The notes under the pieces: generated by a model
The model's input: only the letters and a program-made list of their open reading frames with translations
Databases searched by the model: none
What the model was told of the DNA's origin: nothing
In this document: piece by piece, positions 52,888 through 62,140 of the stretch
How positions within the stretch are numbered: the stretch's first letter is position 1
Layout: every line of letters starts with the position of its first letter
NCBI GenBank assembly: GCA_963819855.1
Contig: CAWFYC010000001.1
Coordinates: 15,133 to 79,132 of the forward strand
Length of the DNA: 64,000 nt
Direction of reading: 5' to 3'
Origin: JAMXLO01 sp963819855
GTDB lineage: Bacteria; Pseudomonadota; Alphaproteobacteria; Acetobacterales; Acetobacteraceae
Program-made: the position numbers and the translations under genes

Positions 52888-55218
52888 ATGGCCGATCAAC
52901 CCAGCCGCCAGCACATCCAAGGCTACTGCGGCCTCTGTATTGCCCGGTGCGGCACGGTCGCGGTGGTCGAGAATCGCCGCTTCACCCGACTGGAGCCAGA
53001 TCCCTCACACCCCACGGGCCAGGCGCTCTGCGCCAAGGGCCGCGCCGCACCCGAGCTTGTCTATCACCCGGAGCGACTGACCCACCCGTTGCGTCGCACC
53101 CGGCCCAAGGGCGATCCCGATCCCGGCTGGGAGCGCATTTCGTGGGATCAGGCGCTGGATCTGACCGCTTCTGCCATGCGTGGGATCGCGCGCCAGCACG
53201 GGCCCGAAGCGGTCTGCTTCAGCCAGTCCTCGCCCTCCACCACCGCAATCGGCGATGCCGTCCCGTTCATCCGGCGGCTGATGAATGCGTTCGGCACCCC
53301 GAACACGGTGTCCAGCCTCGACATCTGCGGCTGGGGCCGCGCCGGAGCGACGCGTTACACCTACGGCGTCGCCAGTCTCGGCACCAGCGGCGGCGGCGCC
53401 ATGCCGGAGATCGCCAACACCGGGTGCCTGATCCTGTGGGGCTACAATCCCAGTTACTCGCGCCTCACCCACGCAACCGCCGTGGCCGATGCGCTGAAGC
53501 GTGGCATGCGGCTGATCGTGGTCGATCCGCGGCATGTCGGGTTCGCCAACAAGGCCGACGTCTGGCTGCGGGTGCGACCCGGCAGCGACGGCGCGCTCGC
53601 CCTCGGCATTGCCAACCTGATGATCCAGCGCGGCTGGTACGATCGCGACTTCATCCGCACCTGGAGCAACGGTCCGATGCTGGTGCGCGCCGACACGGGC
53701 CGGCTGCTGACCGAGGATGGCCGCAATCTGGTGTGGGACACTGCCGCCGGTCGCGCGGTGCCCTATGGCGGCGACTGCGCGAACCTCGCCCTGGAGGGCG
53801 AGTACCGCGTCGGCGACGTGGTCTGCCATCCCGCCTTCGAGCTCTACGCCCGGCTGTGCCGGGAGTATCCGCCCGAGCGGGTCGAAACGCTGTGCTGGGT
53901 GCCGCGCGCCCAGGTCGAGGATACGGCCCGGCTGATCTGGCACGCCCGGCCGGTCTCCTACTACGCCTATAGCGGCCACGAGCACCACGCCAACACCACC
54001 CAGACGGCGCGCGCCATGTCGCTGCTCTACGCGCTGACCGGCAGCTTCGACGCACCGGGAGGCAACGTGTTGCTGCCCGTGCCGCCGTCAGCGTCGATCA
54101 CCGGCGAGGACCTGCCGGCGGCAAAGCGGATGGCGCCGACCCTGGGTCTGGCCGAACGACCTCTCGGCACTGCGCTCTCCGGCAACGTCACCACCCGCGA
54201 GCTGTACCGCGCCATCCTGGAGGGGAAGCCCTATCCGGTCCGCGGCCTGATCGGCTTTGGCGCGAACATGCTGCTGGCGCATCCCGATGGCGCGCATGGC
54301 CGCAAGGCGCTGGCCGCCCTGGAGTTCTACGCTCATACCGATCTGTTCATGACGCCGACCGCCGAACTCGCCGACGTGGTGTTCCCCGCCGCGTCGTGCT
54401 TCGAGCGCGAGGCACTCAAGATCGGCTTCGAGATCAGCCAAGAGGCGCAGTCGCAGGTTCAGCTCCGGCAGACAATGGTGCCGCCACCCGGCGAGGCCAG
54501 GTCCGACACGGCGATCGTGTTCGGTCTCGCCGCGCGCCTCGGCCTCGGCGAGCAGTTCTGGAACGGCGACATCGACGCCGCGTATCGCGCGCAACTGGCT
54601 CCCGGCGGCATCACGGTGGAGCAGCTGCGCGCCGCTCCCGGCGGTGTGCGTGTGAAGTTGCAAACGCGGTATCGCAAATACACCGACAAGGGCTTTGCCA
54701 CGCCGTCGGGCCGGATCGAGCTCTACTCGCAGACCTTCCTGGATCACGGCTACGCGCCGCTGCCCGAGTTCGAGGAACCGAAGATCGGCCCGTCCGCGCC
54801 GCCCGAACTGGCCGCGCGGTTCCCGCTGATCCTCACCAGCGCGAAATCGACGCTGTTCTGCCAGACCCAGCACCGCGCGTTGCCCAGCCTGCGCCGGCGC
54901 GCCCTCGATCCCGAGGTGGACCTGCATCCGGAGGCCGCGCAGGCACGCGGCATCGCCGGCGGCGACTGGGTGGCGATCGAGACGCCGGAAGGCAGTGTGC
55001 GTGCGCGTGCCCGGCTGAACGCCACAATCGATCCGCGCGTCGTGGTCGGCGAGCACGGCTGGTGGCAGGCCTGCGCCGCTCTCGGCGTGCCCGGCTATGA
55101 TCCGTTCGGACCGGACGGTGCCAACCTCAACCTGATCCTCGGCGTGAAGGCGCTCGATCCGGTCAGCGGCACGGCATCCCACAAGTCCTATCTATGTGAA
55201 ATCCGGCGTGCCGCCTGA
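52888..55218 (+). CDS. Molybdopterin-dependent oxidoreductase (DMSO-reductase family)
   Basis: A 776-residue enzyme. A [4Fe-4S] binding site is at the N-terminus: Cys-x2-Cys-x3-Cys in YCGLCIARC and a fourth Cys in ALCAKGRAA. The catalytic core carries GWGRAGATRYTYG near the expected Mo ligand and VSSLDICGWGR; the C-terminal dinucleotide-binding domain includes SAKSTLFCQTQHR. No Tat signal is seen, so a cytosolic location is likely. Substrate unknown. No FeS or membrane partner gene is adjacent. ATG 52888. The last 27 bases overlap the convergent GNAT gene. Confidence 0.9.
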   Translation: MADQPSRQHIQGYCGLCIARCGTVAVVENRRFTRLEPDPSHPTGQALCAKGRAAPELVYHPERLTHPLRRTRPKGDPDPGWERISWDQALDLTASAMRGIARQHGPEAVCFSQSSPSTTAIGDAVPFIRRLMNAFGTPNTVSSLDICGWGRAGATRYTYGVASLGTSGGGAMPEIANTGCLILWGYNPSYSRLTHATAVADALKRGMRLIVVDPRHVGFANKADVWLRVRPGSDGALALGIANLMIQRGWYDRDFIRTWSNGPMLVRADTGRLLTEDGRNLVWDTAAGRAVPYGGDCANLALEGEYRVGDVVCHPAFELYARLCREYPPERVETLCWVPRAQVEDTARLIWHARPVSYYAYSGHEHHANTTQTARAMSLLYALTGSFDAPGGNVLLPVPPSASITGEDLPAAKRMAPTLGLAERPLGTALSGNVTTRELYRAILEGKPYPVRGLIGFGANMLLAHPDGAHGRKALAALEFYAHTDLFMTPTAELADVVFPAASCFEREALKIGFEISQEAQSQVQLRQTMVPPPGEARSDTAIVFGLAARLGLGEQFWNGDIDAAYRAQLAPGGITVEQLRAAPGGVRVKLQTRYRKYTDKGFATPSGRIELYSQTFLDHGYAPLPEFEEPKIGPSAPPELAARFPLILTSAKSTLFCQTQHRALPSLRRRALDPEVDLHPEAAQARGIAGGDWVAIETPEGSVRARARLNATIDPRVVVGEHGWWQACAALGVPGYDPFGPDGANLNLILGVKALDPVSGTASHKSYLCEIRRAA

Positions 55219-55665
55219 CGCGGGACGCACCAGCCGCTTGCGCAGGAAACAGCGGGTCTGGCCGGCGGGATATTGATCCAAGGCGCCGAACTGCTGATAG
55301 CCCAGGGCGAGGTAGAACCCGCGCGCCTGGAATGTGTCCAGCCAGGCGGAGTGACAACCTTCGGCCAGCGCACGCGCCTCGGCCCGCGCCAGCAGCGCTC
55401 GCCCGATGCCGCGGCCGCGCCAGGCATCCCCGACCCATAGCGCTTCGACAAACAGCCATTGCCAGGCCAGCACACCGCTGAGCCCCGCCGCCAACCGGTC
55501 GTCCTTCGCGTGCAGCAGCAGCGCAAAGCGCCGCGTATCCTGCGGCACCGTCCGTGCGTTGAAGGCATCGATTTCCTGGCCGAGTGCGACGCGCGTCTCC
55601 CTTGAGGGGGCGGCATCGAAGCTGAGACGGAGCTGCTCGGGGATACCGGTCGTGTCGTGCTCCAT
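55192..55665 (-). CDS. GNAT family N-acetyltransferase
   Basis: A 157-residue acetyltransferase with the acetyl-CoA loop WRGRGIGRALLARAEARALA (Q/RxxGxG/A) near residue 82 and the C-terminal GFYLALGYQQFG strand. The substrate cannot be predicted. The gene overlaps the end of the molybdopterin oxidoreductase gene tail to tail. Confidence 0.88.
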   Translation of the reverse strand: MEHDTTGIPEQLRLSFDAAPSRETRVALGQEIDAFNARTVPQDTRRFALLLHAKDDRLAAGLSGVLAWQWLFVEALWVGDAWRGRGIGRALLARAEARALAEGCHSAWLDTFQARGFYLALGYQQFGALDQYPAGQTRCFLRKRLVRPASGGTPDFT

Positions 55666-55721
55666 GTTCCCCTCACTATGCCATAACAGTTAGCCGATCC
55701 AGCCTTGGAGACTGTTCGACG

Positions 55722-56474
55722 ATGTGCCGCCACTGCCTCTCGCGCCGGACCCTGCTGGCGGCTTCGGCCATGCTCCCATTGCCGCCGGCTTGTGGGGCGA
55801 CGGCGGCTAACGCGCCGGTCGAGCCGCGCATGCGCCTGGCGGACCCGCCGCCGGATCGCCTGGTGGTCGCCGTGACCCTCGATGCGTGTCCTGGCGCTTT
55901 CGACCAACGGATCGCCTTGGCATTGGTCGAGCATTCCATCCCGGCGACGATTTTCGCCACCGGCCTCTGGATGCGTCAAAACCCAGCCGGCCTGGCGTTC
56001 CTCCTGGCGCATCGCGACCTGTTCGCCATCGAGAACCACGGCGAGCTGCATATCCCACCGGTCCTTGGTCGCGGCAAAATCTATGGCATTGCGATCGCCG
56101 GTGATCTTGCCACTGTACGGCGCGAGGTGACCGATGGCGCCGCCTCCATCGCCACCGCGACCGGATCGGCGCCGCGCTGGTATCGCGCGGCGACCGGGTA
56201 TTACAGCCCGGAGGCGATCGCGGAAATCCAGCGGCTCGGCTTTGGTATCGCCGGATATTCGCTCAACGCCGATGCCGGCGCCTCGCTGCCCGCCCGCAGC
56301 GTCGCCGGCCGTATCGCCAAGGCGAGCAACGGTGACGTCATCGTCGCGCACATCAATCAACCAAATCGGCCGAGCGGTCTTGGGGTGGTCGCCGGGATCC
56401 GGGAGTTGCAGCAGCGGGGCGCCAGCTTCCTCCGCCTCGATCAGCTCGGCGCGACCGGACTCGCCGACGCCTGA
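55722..56474 (+). CDS. Secreted polysaccharide deacetylase-like protein (NodB fold)
   Basis: A 250-residue protein. The N-terminus MCRHCLSRRTLLAASAMLPL has a twin-arginine-like motif, followed by a hydrophobic stretch and an Ala-rich region. The deacetylase core shows the metal Asp in VTLDACPGAFD and His residues in ENHGELHIPP. The carboxy half carries RWYRAATGYYSPEAIAEIQR and GDVIVAHINQPNRP. The family removes N- or O-acetyl groups from cell wall or capsular sugars. The canonical TFDDGP motif is altered to TLDACPG, so the activity may differ. Confidence 0.8.
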   Translation: MCRHCLSRRTLLAASAMLPLPPACGATAANAPVEPRMRLADPPPDRLVVAVTLDACPGAFDQRIALALVEHSIPATIFATGLWMRQNPAGLAFLLAHRDLFAIENHGELHIPPVLGRGKIYGIAIAGDLATVRREVTDGAASIATATGSAPRWYRAATGYYSPEAIAEIQRLGFGIAGYSLNADAGASLPARSVAGRIAKASNGDVIVAHINQPNRPSGLGVVAGIRELQQRGASFLRLDQLGATGLADA

Positions 56475-56530
56475 CCCAGGGTAATCGGATGAACGGACCG
56501 GTGATTTCATCGAGTCGGCAAAAAGCAAAA

Positions 56531-56613
56531 GTTTACACGGAGTTTCACGGAGGAAGAGGTTCGCACTACGCGCGCAGCGCATGCAATTTTTCTCCGCGAA
56601 ACTCCGTGAAAAT
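56531..56613. repeat. Palindromic CACGGAGTTTCACGGAG repeat
   Basis: TTACACGGAGTTTCACGGAG at 56532 and CTCCGCGAAACTCCGTGAAA at 56592 form an inverted repeat of about 20 bases with about 40 bases between. The wording is related to CACAGAGACACGGAG at 13251-13265. It lies in the 261-base gap before the dioxygenase genes, where no gene is seen. Confidence 0.6.
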
Positions 56614-56735
56614 TTGGCACAGGACAGGCGGCGAGCGCGTCGCTTCGCCCGATTGCCCTGACGCCTGACCGGCGTCGCGTTGCTGCCACCGCCCGATCAG
56701 CGCATTGTCGCGGCATCTGACCACGGAGGGTCGCG

Positions 56736-57974
56736 ATGAGCGCGCAGCCGGAAACCGCCACCCGTGAATGGCCGGACGCAGGAAGTTCTCGTGTGCCGAA
56801 CTGGGTCTACACCGACCCGCAGATCTTCGCGCGTGAACTGGACCGCGTGTTCGGCGCGAGCGACTGGCTCTATGTCTGCCTCGAAACCGAAATCCCCAAT
56901 CCTGGCGACTTCAAGCGCAGCCAGCTCGGCAACCGCGAGGTGATCGCGGTGCGCGGCACCGACGGCGCGATCAACGTGCTGGTGAACCGCTGTGCGCATC
57001 GCAGCATGCAGGTCTGCACCGCCAGCCGCGGTTCGGCGAAGGAGTTCGTCTGCCCCTATCACCAATGGACCTACGACCTTGGCGGCAATCTGCTCGGCAT
57101 ACCGTTCCGCCGCGGCTATCGCGGCCAGGGCGGCATGCCGGCCGATTTCCGTCCGGAGGAGCACGGGCTGCAGCGCCTCGCGGTGACGCATCGGCATGGG
57201 GTGGTATTTGCCAGCTTCGGCGCGCCGAACGAGTCGCTGGAGACCTATCTCGGCGAGCGCATGCTGGGTTACTTCGACCGCGTATTCGACGGCCGGCAAC
57301 TCGTCGTCCTTGGCCACATGCGCCAGCGCATCCCCAGCAACTGGAAGCTGATGTTCGAGAACATCAAGGACCCCTACCACGCCAGCCTGTTGCACGTGTT
57401 CCTGGTCACCTTCGGCCTGTTCCGTCTCGATCAGCAATCCGCGGTCGAAATGGATGAGACCGGCCGCCATGCCGTGCTGGTCAGCCGCCGCGGCGCGCAG
57501 GAGACCAACGAGGCGACCGCGCAGATGCGTGCGTTCAAGCCTGGCTTCGCGCTGCAGGACAAGCGCCTGCTGGACCCGGTGCGCGAGTTCCCCGGCGACG
57601 CCACCGTGGTGATGCAGACGTTGTGGCCCAACCTGATCGTGCAGCAGCAGTCCAACACCTTGGCGATGCGGCAGATCGTGCCGCACGACGCGCGCAGCTT
57701 CGATCTGGCATGGACGTTCTTCGGTTACGCCGACGACACGCCCGAGATGCGCCAGCGCCGCCTGCGCCAGGCCAATCTGATGGGACCCGCCGGTCTGGTG
57801 TCGCTCGATGACAGCGAGGCGATGCTGCTGTCGCAGGCCGGCATCGACACCAACGACGAGGAGACGTGTGTGGTCGAGATGGGCGGACGTGCCGTGGTCA
57901 ACGAGCCGCACATGGTGACGGAGACAGCGATCCGCGGCTTCTACCAGCACTACCGCTCGGTGATGGAGCTATAG
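56736..57974 (+). CDS. Aromatic-ring-hydroxylating dioxygenase, alpha subunit (Rieske)
   Basis: A 412-residue alpha subunit. Rieske cluster ligands: Cys86-x-His88 (NRCAHRS) and Cys106-x2-His109 (CPYHQW). The mononuclear iron site follows in FENIKDPYHASLLH near residue 210, with Asp and His ligands. The style is closest to benzoate/anthranilate/toluate-type dioxygenases. The enzyme inserts both atoms of O2 into an aromatic acid ring. The beta subunit follows 5 bases later. No ferredoxin or reductase gene is adjacent. Confidence 0.93.
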   Translation: MSAQPETATREWPDAGSSRVPNWVYTDPQIFARELDRVFGASDWLYVCLETEIPNPGDFKRSQLGNREVIAVRGTDGAINVLVNRCAHRSMQVCTASRGSAKEFVCPYHQWTYDLGGNLLGIPFRRGYRGQGGMPADFRPEEHGLQRLAVTHRHGVVFASFGAPNESLETYLGERMLGYFDRVFDGRQLVVLGHMRQRIPSNWKLMFENIKDPYHASLLHVFLVTFGLFRLDQQSAVEMDETGRHAVLVSRRGAQETNEATAQMRAFKPGFALQDKRLLDPVREFPGDATVVMQTLWPNLIVQQQSNTLAMRQIVPHDARSFDLAWTFFGYADDTPEMRQRRLRQANLMGPAGLVSLDDSEAMLLSQAGIDTNDEETCVVEMGGRAVVNEPHMVTETAIRGFYQHYRSVMEL

Positions 57975-57979
57975 CCGGC

Positions 57980-58477
57980 ATGATCGCGGTGGCGCCCGGC
58001 GTGGCGGTCGGGCTGGAGTTGCGGGCGCGTCTGGCCGATCTGTATTGCGCCTACGACGATGCGCTCAACGATGGCGCGCTGGAGCGCTGGCCGGAGCTGT
58101 TCACCGAGGCGTGCGTCTACAAGGTGATCCCGCGCGAGAACGTCGAGCAGGGTTTTCCGGTGGCACTGATCTACTGCGAGAGCCGCGACATGCTGGTGGA
58201 TCGCGTCGTGGCGCTGCGCGAGACGGCGCTGTTTGCGCCGCGAATCGCGCGCCGCATCACCAGCGGCGTGTGCCTGCGCGCGATCGAGCCGGACGGGCTG
58301 CGTCTGACCGCGAGCTTCGCGGTGTTCCAGACCATGCAGGACCAGCCTAGCGAATTGTTCCTGTGCGGACGCTGTCAGGATCGCGTGGTCGACGATGGCG
58401 GAGCGCTGCGCTTTGCCGAACGGCTGTGCATCTACGACTCCACCATCATCCCGACGTCATTGGTGTATCCGGTCTGA
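57980..58477 (+). CDS. Aromatic-ring-hydroxylating dioxygenase, beta subunit
   Basis: A 165-residue NTF2-like beta subunit: LYCAYDDALNDGALERWPEL, FTEACVYKVIPRENVEQGFP, and RRITSGVCLRAIEPDG match family features. It has a structural role in the alpha3beta3 hexamer. It starts 5 bases after the alpha subunit stop and converges on the NIPSNAP gene, 6 bases apart. Confidence 0.9.
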   Translation: MIAVAPGVAVGLELRARLADLYCAYDDALNDGALERWPELFTEACVYKVIPRENVEQGFPVALIYCESRDMLVDRVVALRETALFAPRIARRITSGVCLRAIEPDGLRLTASFAVFQTMQDQPSELFLCGRCQDRVVDDGGALRFAERLCIYDSTIIPTSLVYPV

Positions 58478-58483
58478 CCCGCG

Positions 58484-58807
58484 CTACTGCATCGTCGAGC
58501 GGGATGTCGGCACGATGCGCTGGATATGCATCTTCTCGCGGTCCAGGCACTCCGGGACGCGCGGCCCGATCTTGGTCTTCCAGTGGTCGGTCTCGTAGAC
58601 CGCCTTGTACTGCGCCTCGCGCTCGGCCTCGCTGTCGAAGCGGCGGATCCAGATGTAGCAGGATTCGTCGGTCTCGCCACGGAAGCTGCCGCAGATCACC
58701 ATGCCCTTGGAGACCTGAAAGGGAATGATCTCCTCCTCCATGATCTTCACCCACTCGTTCATCTTGCCGGGCCGCACGAAGTACTGGCGGAGTTCGTAGA
58801 AGGCCAT
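58484..58807 (-). CDS. NIPSNAP family protein
   Basis: A 107-residue ferredoxin-fold protein with the family start MAFYELRQYFVRPGKMNEWV, FQVSKGMVICGSFRGETDES, and the dimer segment WIRRFDSEAEREAQYKAVYE. NIPSNAP proteins occur near aromatic degradation genes; the function is unproven. ATG 58807 has GAGGAGA seven bases upstream. Confidence 0.9.
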   Translation of the reverse strand: MAFYELRQYFVRPGKMNEWVKIMEEEIIPFQVSKGMVICGSFRGETDESCYIWIRRFDSEAEREAQYKAVYETDHWKTKIGPRVPECLDREKMHIQRIVPTSRSTMQ

Positions 58808-58938
58808 TGTGTCCGTCTCCTCTTGGATTGCCCGGGGCGCAGCATAGTCGGGGGACCGCGGGATGACCAATTCACCCGCCGGCAAACTGCTGGCTTTCGC
58901 CGCCGGGTCCAGGAACTGAAGGCCGGGTAGCCCGAGGG

Positions 58939-59781
58939 TCAATGCTCGGGCGCGGTTCTCAGCATATCATGCAGAAAGGCACGCACCCGTGCTTCGGCGT
59001 CGCCGGCTGCCGCGGAATCGTGGGCAATGGCATGTCCGAGATAGGTGTGAGGTTGCCCAGGTGAATCAAACGCGTGCACTGCGTCGGGATACACGACCAG
59101 TTGTATCGGCGCGCCGTGTCCGGGCCATCGGGTGATCCCGATATCGCTTTCGTGCGCTGCGAGCTTCCGACACGCATCTGCCGTCGTCCAGTCGTCGCGT
59201 TCGCCGATCATGATAAGCAACGGAACGGTCATGTCGCCGTTGCTGATCTGGCAACCTGGGTAGTACGCGACAGCAGCGCGAAAGTGCTGCGGCTGCATGC
59301 GTTCCAGTGGTCCCGCCTCGGTAGCGCTTAGCACCGCGCTGGCGCCCATCGAATAACCAATCACCGCGATCCTGCTGCGATCGACGAAGTCCTGCGCCAC
59401 GAGCCAGCGCAGCGCCGCATAGGCATCGACCGATTCTGCGGCGGAGCCTGAGCCATGCTGGCACAGATTCTCGTCGCCCAGACTGTCCGGCGCCAGCGCC
59501 ACGTAACCCCAGGTCTTCAGTTTCAATGCCGCTGCGATGTCATGACTGCCGAAGCCGCTGCACCAGTGCAGCACGACGACCGCGGGCAACCGGCCCGGCA
59601 GATCCGGGCGGGCCAGATACCCCAGCAGAGGCGACGCGTCGACGGAAGATCCCGGCACGGCCGAAGCACGCTGCGGCGACACTTGCACAAGCTCGTCAGC
59701 CGACGCGGCAGGCTGGCCAATCAGCAGACCGAACATCGCGGCGAGCCGTGACCAGTGCAGCAAGTCACGCAAGGATCGCAT
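58939..59781 (-). CDS. Dienelactone hydrolase family protein, exported
   Basis: A 280-residue alpha/beta hydrolase with a signal peptide (cut near PAASADEL, about residue 30). LPAVVVLHWCSGFGSHDIA is followed by the nucleophile elbow GYSMGASAV with Ser near 155, then IMIGERDDWTTADACRKL, and AVHAFDSPGQPH with the catalytic His. In dienelactone hydrolase the nucleophile is Cys; Ser here suggests general esterase activity. ATG 59781 overlaps the vapC stop by 17 bases. Confidence 0.85.
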   Translation of the reverse strand: MRSLRDLLHWSRLAAMFGLLIGQPAASADELVQVSPQRASAVPGSSVDASPLLGYLARPDLPGRLPAVVVLHWCSGFGSHDIAAALKLKTWGYVALAPDSLGDENLCQHGSGSAAESVDAYAALRWLVAQDFVDRSRIAVIGYSMGASAVLSATEAGPLERMQPQHFRAAVAYYPGCQISNGDMTVPLLIMIGERDDWTTADACRKLAAHESDIGITRWPGHGAPIQLVVYPDAVHAFDSPGQPHTYLGHAIAHDSAAAGDAEARVRAFLHDMLRTAPEH

Positions 59782-60163
59782 CCGTGCGGGGAAAATCGTT
59801 GCCCTTGCACAGCAGTGCGGCGTCCAGCCGGCGCGCGCAGGCATAGGCGAAGCAGTCACCGAGGTTGAGCGCAGCGGGGTGGCGTCCCTTACCGAAACGC
59901 TCGAATGCATCGATGGCCGCGCCACCCAGCTCGGCATCGATCGCCATCGTCATCGCGCCTGTCTCCGCGCAGAACTGTTCGAGTACCGGCATGACCGCCG
60001 ATGGCGTGACATTGTTGATGCGGGCAAGGCCTAGCGCCGCCTCAAAGATAGCGATCGGCGAAATCCAGACCTCGCTCGCCTGGTCGAGACGCGCCGCGAG
60101 GCTGGCCGCGTCGTCCTCCTGCGCAATGATCGCGATGATCGCCGAGGCGTCGAGGAACGTCAT
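59765..60163 (-). CDS. vapC: VapC-type PIN-domain toxin (endoribonuclease)
   Basis: A 132-residue PIN domain with acidic residues in place: Asp5 (FLDASAII), Glu41 (IFEAALGL), Asp103 (NLGDCFAYA) and Asp123 (KGNDFPRTD). VapC toxins cut tRNA or rRNA with Mg2+. The ATG at 60163 overlaps the vapB stop by four bases, so antitoxin and toxin are coupled. A type II toxin-antitoxin pair is the clear reading. Confidence 0.93.
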   Translation of the reverse strand: MTFLDASAIIAIIAQEDDAASLAARLDQASEVWISPIAIFEAALGLARINNVTPSAVMPVLEQFCAETGAMTMAIDAELGGAAIDAFERFGKGRHPAALNLGDCFAYACARRLDAALLCKGNDFPRTDAILA

Positions 60164-60402
60164 GTGTTCCCGGACAACTCGTCAAAGAAGGCCTTGTCGG
60201 CCGACAGACCACCGGGCTTGCGGAGCGCCATGAAACGCTCATGGATCGGCTGCAACCGAATGATCAGAGGAACCCTGGACTTCTCGCGCGCGTACTCACG
60301 CTCGACCGCCTCCCGAACGGTTTCGGTGAGGGTCTTGCCCTTGAGGCGTGCCAGGCGACGAACCGCCTGATCGGTATCCCGATCCCTGATATGAAAAGCC
60401 AC
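60160..60402 (-). CDS. vapB: VapB-type antitoxin
   Basis: An 80-residue antitoxin: N-terminal MAFHIRDRDTDQAVRRLARL and KGKTLTETVREAVEREYARE form the ribbon-helix-helix DNA-binding part. The C-terminal region LSADKAFFDELSGNT is the toxin-binding tail. It should repress its own operon. It overlaps vapC by four bases; the promoter is expected in the 144 bases before hemB, shared divergently. Confidence 0.9.
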   Translation of the reverse strand: MAFHIRDRDTDQAVRRLARLKGKTLTETVREAVEREYAREKSRVPLIIRLQPIHERFMALRKPGGLSADKAFFDELSGNT

Positions 60403-60546
60403 GATCTATACCAGTTCGTCTAGACGCGATGAAGGGTTGGTGTATAGGACGATGCCGTCAGTTTGGCAAAGGGGCGTATTTGCCTCTGGCCTCACGCCGG
60501 CCTGCGACATACATCAGCGATGCCCAGCGACCCAAAGAGGCACCTC

Positions 60547-61521
60547 ATGGCCCCTCGGTTCCCCACCACCCGTCTCCGCCGTCTCCGCCAGACTGAGTCC
60601 TTGCGCTCCCTGGTGCGCGAGACCTCCGTCACCGCCAATGACCTGATCCAGCCGCTGTTCATCGAGGAAGGCATCGACGATCCGCTGCCGATCGCCGAGA
60701 TGCCCGGCGTCTCCCGTATCCCCGAGCGGAAGCTCGACCACGTGGTGGAGGGGCTGGCCCGCGACGGGGTGAAGGCGCTGATGCTGTTCGGCATTTCGCA
60801 CCACAAGGACGCCTCCGGCAGCGACGCGTGGAACCACGACGGCCTGGTGGCGCGCATGGTGCGGCAGGCGAAGCGGGCCGCCCCGGAGCTGGTGGTGATC
60901 CCCGACATCTGCTTCTGCGAGTACACCGACCACGGCCACTGCGGCGTGATCGAGCACGATCACGTGGCGAACGACGTCACCATCGAGAACCTGGCACGTC
61001 AGGCGGTGGTGGCGGCGGACGCCGGCGCGGATCTGGTGGCCCCGTCGGCGATGATGGATGGGCAGGTGGCCGCGATCCGCCACGCGCTGGACACGGCAGG
61101 GCATCCTGACACGCCGATCATGGCCTACTCGACCAAGTTCGCATCAGCGTTCTACGGGCCGTTCCGGGTCGCGGCGGGGTGCGAGCTGAAGGGTGACCGC
61201 AAGACCTATCAGATGGACCCGATGAACGGCCGCGAGGCACTGCGCGAATCGCTGCAGGACGAAGCCGAAGGCGCCGATCTGCTGATGGTGAAGCCGGGCC
61301 TGGCGTATCTCGACGTGCTGGCGCGGTTGCGCGAGCGGACGCTGCTGCCGATCGCGGTGTACCAGGTGAGCGGCGAATACGCGATGATCAAGTTCGCCGC
61401 CGCCGCAGGGGCGCTGAACGAGCAGGTGGTGGTTCGCGAGACACTTGGCGCGTTCAAGCGGGCCGGAGCCGACCTGATCCTGTCGTATTTTGCGCGGGAT
61501 GTGATCCGCGAGGGATTCTGA
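60547..61521 (+). CDS. hemB: Delta-aminolevulinic acid dehydratase (porphobilinogen synthase)
   Basis: A 324-residue enzyme with the two Schiff-base lysines in MAYSTKFASAFYGPFR and LLMVKPGLAYLDV and the Cys cluster DICFCEYTDHGHCG, which binds Zn. It condenses two 5-aminolevulinates to porphobilinogen in heme synthesis. ATG 60547 (MAPRFPTTRLRRLR) is preferred to an in-frame ATG at 60463 because it fits the family start. It converges on rpsD with only four bases between the stops. Confidence 0.96.
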   Translation: MAPRFPTTRLRRLRQTESLRSLVRETSVTANDLIQPLFIEEGIDDPLPIAEMPGVSRIPERKLDHVVEGLARDGVKALMLFGISHHKDASGSDAWNHDGLVARMVRQAKRAAPELVVIPDICFCEYTDHGHCGVIEHDHVANDVTIENLARQAVVAADAGADLVAPSAMMDGQVAAIRHALDTAGHPDTPIMAYSTKFASAFYGPFRVAAGCELKGDRKTYQMDPMNGREALRESLQDEAEGADLLMVKPGLAYLDVLARLRERTLLPIAVYQVSGEYAMIKFAAAAGALNEQVVVRETLGAFKRAGADLILSYFARDVIREGF

Positions 61522-61525
61522 GGCT

Positions 61526-62140
61526 TTACCGCGAGTAGTATTCCACCACCAGATTCGGCTCCATCTGCACCGGGTACGGCACATCCGTCAGCTTCGGCGT
61601 GCGGGCGAACCGGCCCTTCATCGCCCGGTGATCGACCTCCAGATACTCCGGTACATCCCGCTCGGTGCTCTGCGCCGCATCCAGCACCATGGCCAGCTGC
61701 TTCGACTTCTCCTTCACCTCTATGGCATCGCCGTCCTTCACCCGGTACGACGCGATGTTCACCCGCCGCCCGTTCACCTGCACATGCCCATGCGAAATGA
61801 ACTGCCGCGCCGCGAACGGCGTCATCGCGAACTTCATGCGATACACCACCGCGTCCAGCCGGCGTTCCAGCAGCTCGATCAGCAACTGCGAGGAGTCGCC
61901 GCGCACCCGCACCGCCTCCTGGTAATAGCGGCGGAACTGCTTCTCGCTGATGTTGCCGTAGTAGCCGCGCAGCTTCTGCTTCGCCGCCAGCTGAGTGCCG
62001 TAGTCGGTGGCCTTCTTGCGGCGCTGGCCGTGCTGGCCGGGGCCATATTCGCGCTTGTTGATCGGCGATTTCGGCCGCCCCCAGAGGTTCACCCCCAGGC
62101 GGCGGTTGATCTTGTACTTACTCTCGGCGCGCTTGGTCAT
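61526..62140 (-). CDS. rpsD: 30S ribosomal protein S4
   Basis: A 204-residue S4 with MTKRAESKYKINRRLGVNLW at the start, YGPGQHGQRRKKATDYGTQL, and the S4 RNA-binding domain MTPFAARQFISHGHVQVNGR. It lacks the zinc-binding cysteine set of some homologues (C- form). It nucleates 16S rRNA folding. ATG 62140. The frame continues upstream to 62275, but that is not coding in style. Confidence 0.97.
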   Translation of the reverse strand: MTKRAESKYKINRRLGVNLWGRPKSPINKREYGPGQHGQRRKKATDYGTQLAAKQKLRGYYGNISEKQFRRYYQEAVRVRGDSSQLLIELLERRLDAVVYRMKFAMTPFAARQFISHGHVQVNGRRVNIASYRVKDGDAIEVKEKSKQLAMVLDAAQSTERDVPEYLEVDHRAMKGRFARTPKLTDVPYPVQMEPNLVVEYYSR

